Assembly: GCA_050696075.1 (NCBI GenBank)
Contig: JBOGUF010000099.1
Location: 1 to 29,724, forward strand
DNA from: JBOGUF01 sp050696075
Lineage (GTDB): Bacteria; Chloroflexota; Chloroflexia; Thermomicrobiales; UBA6265
DNA: 29,724 nucleotides
Direction of reading: 5' to 3'
Shown here: positions 29,194 through 29,724 of the stretch, in pieces
How positions within the stretch are numbered: position 1 is the first letter of the stretch
Layout of the letters: every line of letters starts with the position of its first letter
Made by a program: the position numbers and the translations under genes
The notes under the pieces: generated by a model
Seen by the model: only the letters and a program-made list of their open reading frames with translations
Told to the model about the DNA's origin: nothing
The model's database searches: none

Positions 29194-29724
29194 TCAGGCC
29201 GGGTTGACGTAGACGCGCCGGGAGACCTCGATGAATCCCAATTTCACCCCGACTTGGCGGGAGGCGGCGTTCTCCTCGCTGGTGCTCCAGACCGGGGTTT
29301 GGCCGGCGGTCTGAATGTCGGTGCAGACCAGCGCGGCGGCGGCCGTCGAGAGGCCGCGTCCGCGCCAAGGCTCAAGGGTAACGACCCCGACCTCGGCGTG
29401 CCGGTCGCTCCGGGCACTCGTGAACGCGACCGCGACCAGTTGCTCGTCGACGACCGCCCCGGCCGCGAAACCCTCCGCCAGCAGCGCGGCGGCGCTGCCA
29501 AAGCGCCAACCCTCCATGCCAAGGGCAGTCTCAGAGGCCGCCATCAGCGGGAGATCGGCCGGCGTCAGGCGACGGACCGCCGGGTGCGGCCATGCCGCAA
29601 CCGGTTGATCAAGGACGCAATAAATCTCCTCGAACTGCCCGCATGGTCGGCCGGTGGCGGCGGTGATCAGCTCAGCGAGCGACGGCCCGACAGCGCGCGC
29701 GACGTTGACGGCCTCCCAGCCGTC
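29194..29724 (-). CDS. GNAT-family acetyltransferase, 5' end beyond the window
   Basis: The frame is open from 29724 (DGWEAVNVARAVGPSLAELI...) to a TGA at 29196-29194, so the gene starts outside the right edge. The visible 176 residues end in a GNAT acetyl-CoA fold: AGAVVDEQLVAVAFTSARSDRHAEVGVVTLEPWRGRGLSTAAAALVCTDIQTAGQTPVWSTSEENAASRQVGVKLGFIEVSRRVYV. The pyrophosphate loop RGRGLS and the final N-x-AS-x-x-x-x-x-K-x-GF are typical. The substrate is unknown. It is convergent with the ABC exporter. Confidence 0.85.
   Translation of the reverse strand, partial: DGWEAVNVARAVGPSLAELITAATGRPCGQFEEIYCVLDQPVAAWPHPAVRRLTPADLPLMAASETALGMEGWRFGSAAALLAEGFAAGAVVDEQLVAVAFTSARSDRHAEVGVVTLEPWRGRGLSTAAAALVCTDIQTAGQTPVWSTSEENAASRQVGVKLGFIEVSRRVYVNPA

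Overview
The window reads as chromosomal DNA from a GC-rich bacterium, most likely a member of the Chloroflexota (Thermomicrobia type). That is an inference from the high GC, frequent GTG starts, L,D-transpeptidases with 'LGNPL...FE' modules, DUF2933-type small membrane proteins and REP/heptamer intergenic repeats. No rRNA, tRNA, CRISPR array, transposase or phage structural gene was seen. Both ends cut a gene.

Bases 1-10839 form one coherent extracytoplasmic redox island. On the minus strand, a BlaI/CopY-type repressor and an M56 (BlaR1-like) membrane protease head an operon. It continues with a CcdA/DsbD-type membrane protein, a small DUF2933-like protein, a ResA/TlpA thioredoxin, a Rieske protein and a SCO1-type copper chaperone. 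A second minus-strand transcription unit starts at a secreted Met-rich protein and continues through two small membrane proteins (one with a heavy-metal-binding domain), CcdA, ResB and ResC, the core of System II cytochrome c maturation. Divergent from the repressor lies a plus-strand operon with a BNR beta-propeller protein, a lipoprotein cytochrome c and a thioredoxin-fold protein.

The main discovery is in that divergent operon. The propeller gene and the thioredoxin-fold gene each contain one in-frame TGA, at 9250-9252 and 10483-10485. Each TGA falls at a redox-like position (C-x-TGA within an Asp-box; TGA-x-x-C at the thioredoxin-fold active site). Each is followed at once by a hairpin resembling a bacterial SECIS. 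Both genes are therefore best read as selenoprotein genes. The promoter of this operon and the promoter of the Met-rich/ccd/res operon share almost the same 18 bases: a -10 fused to a TACA-N3-TGTA dyad, matching in 16 of 18 positions. The simplest model is a BlaI/M56-controlled regulon joining copper handling, thiol transfer, cytochrome c maturation and two selenoproteins.

Bases 11026-13639 hold two secreted L,D-transpeptidases. Bases 13886-20138 hold assorted housekeeping or accessory genes: an EamA permease, a MOSC protein, a possible toxin/DUF2283 pair, a small unknown, an ATP-grasp ligase, a glycolipid-binding-domain protein, YggX and a formyltransferase-like enzyme. Bases 20482-21564 encode a secreted triple-SH3b transglycosylase. 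Bases 21930-25792 are a minus-strand cluster of secreted or unknown proteins, including two tandem SnoaL/cupin-like paralogues. They are followed by MscL with a zinc ribbon, an ABC exporter behind a SoxR/MerR-like promoter, and a truncated GNAT acetyltransferase.

The convergent gene junctions hold repeats: REP-like mosaics, a two-hairpin element, degenerate 7-base tandem repeats, and 28-base and 21-base tandem repeats.
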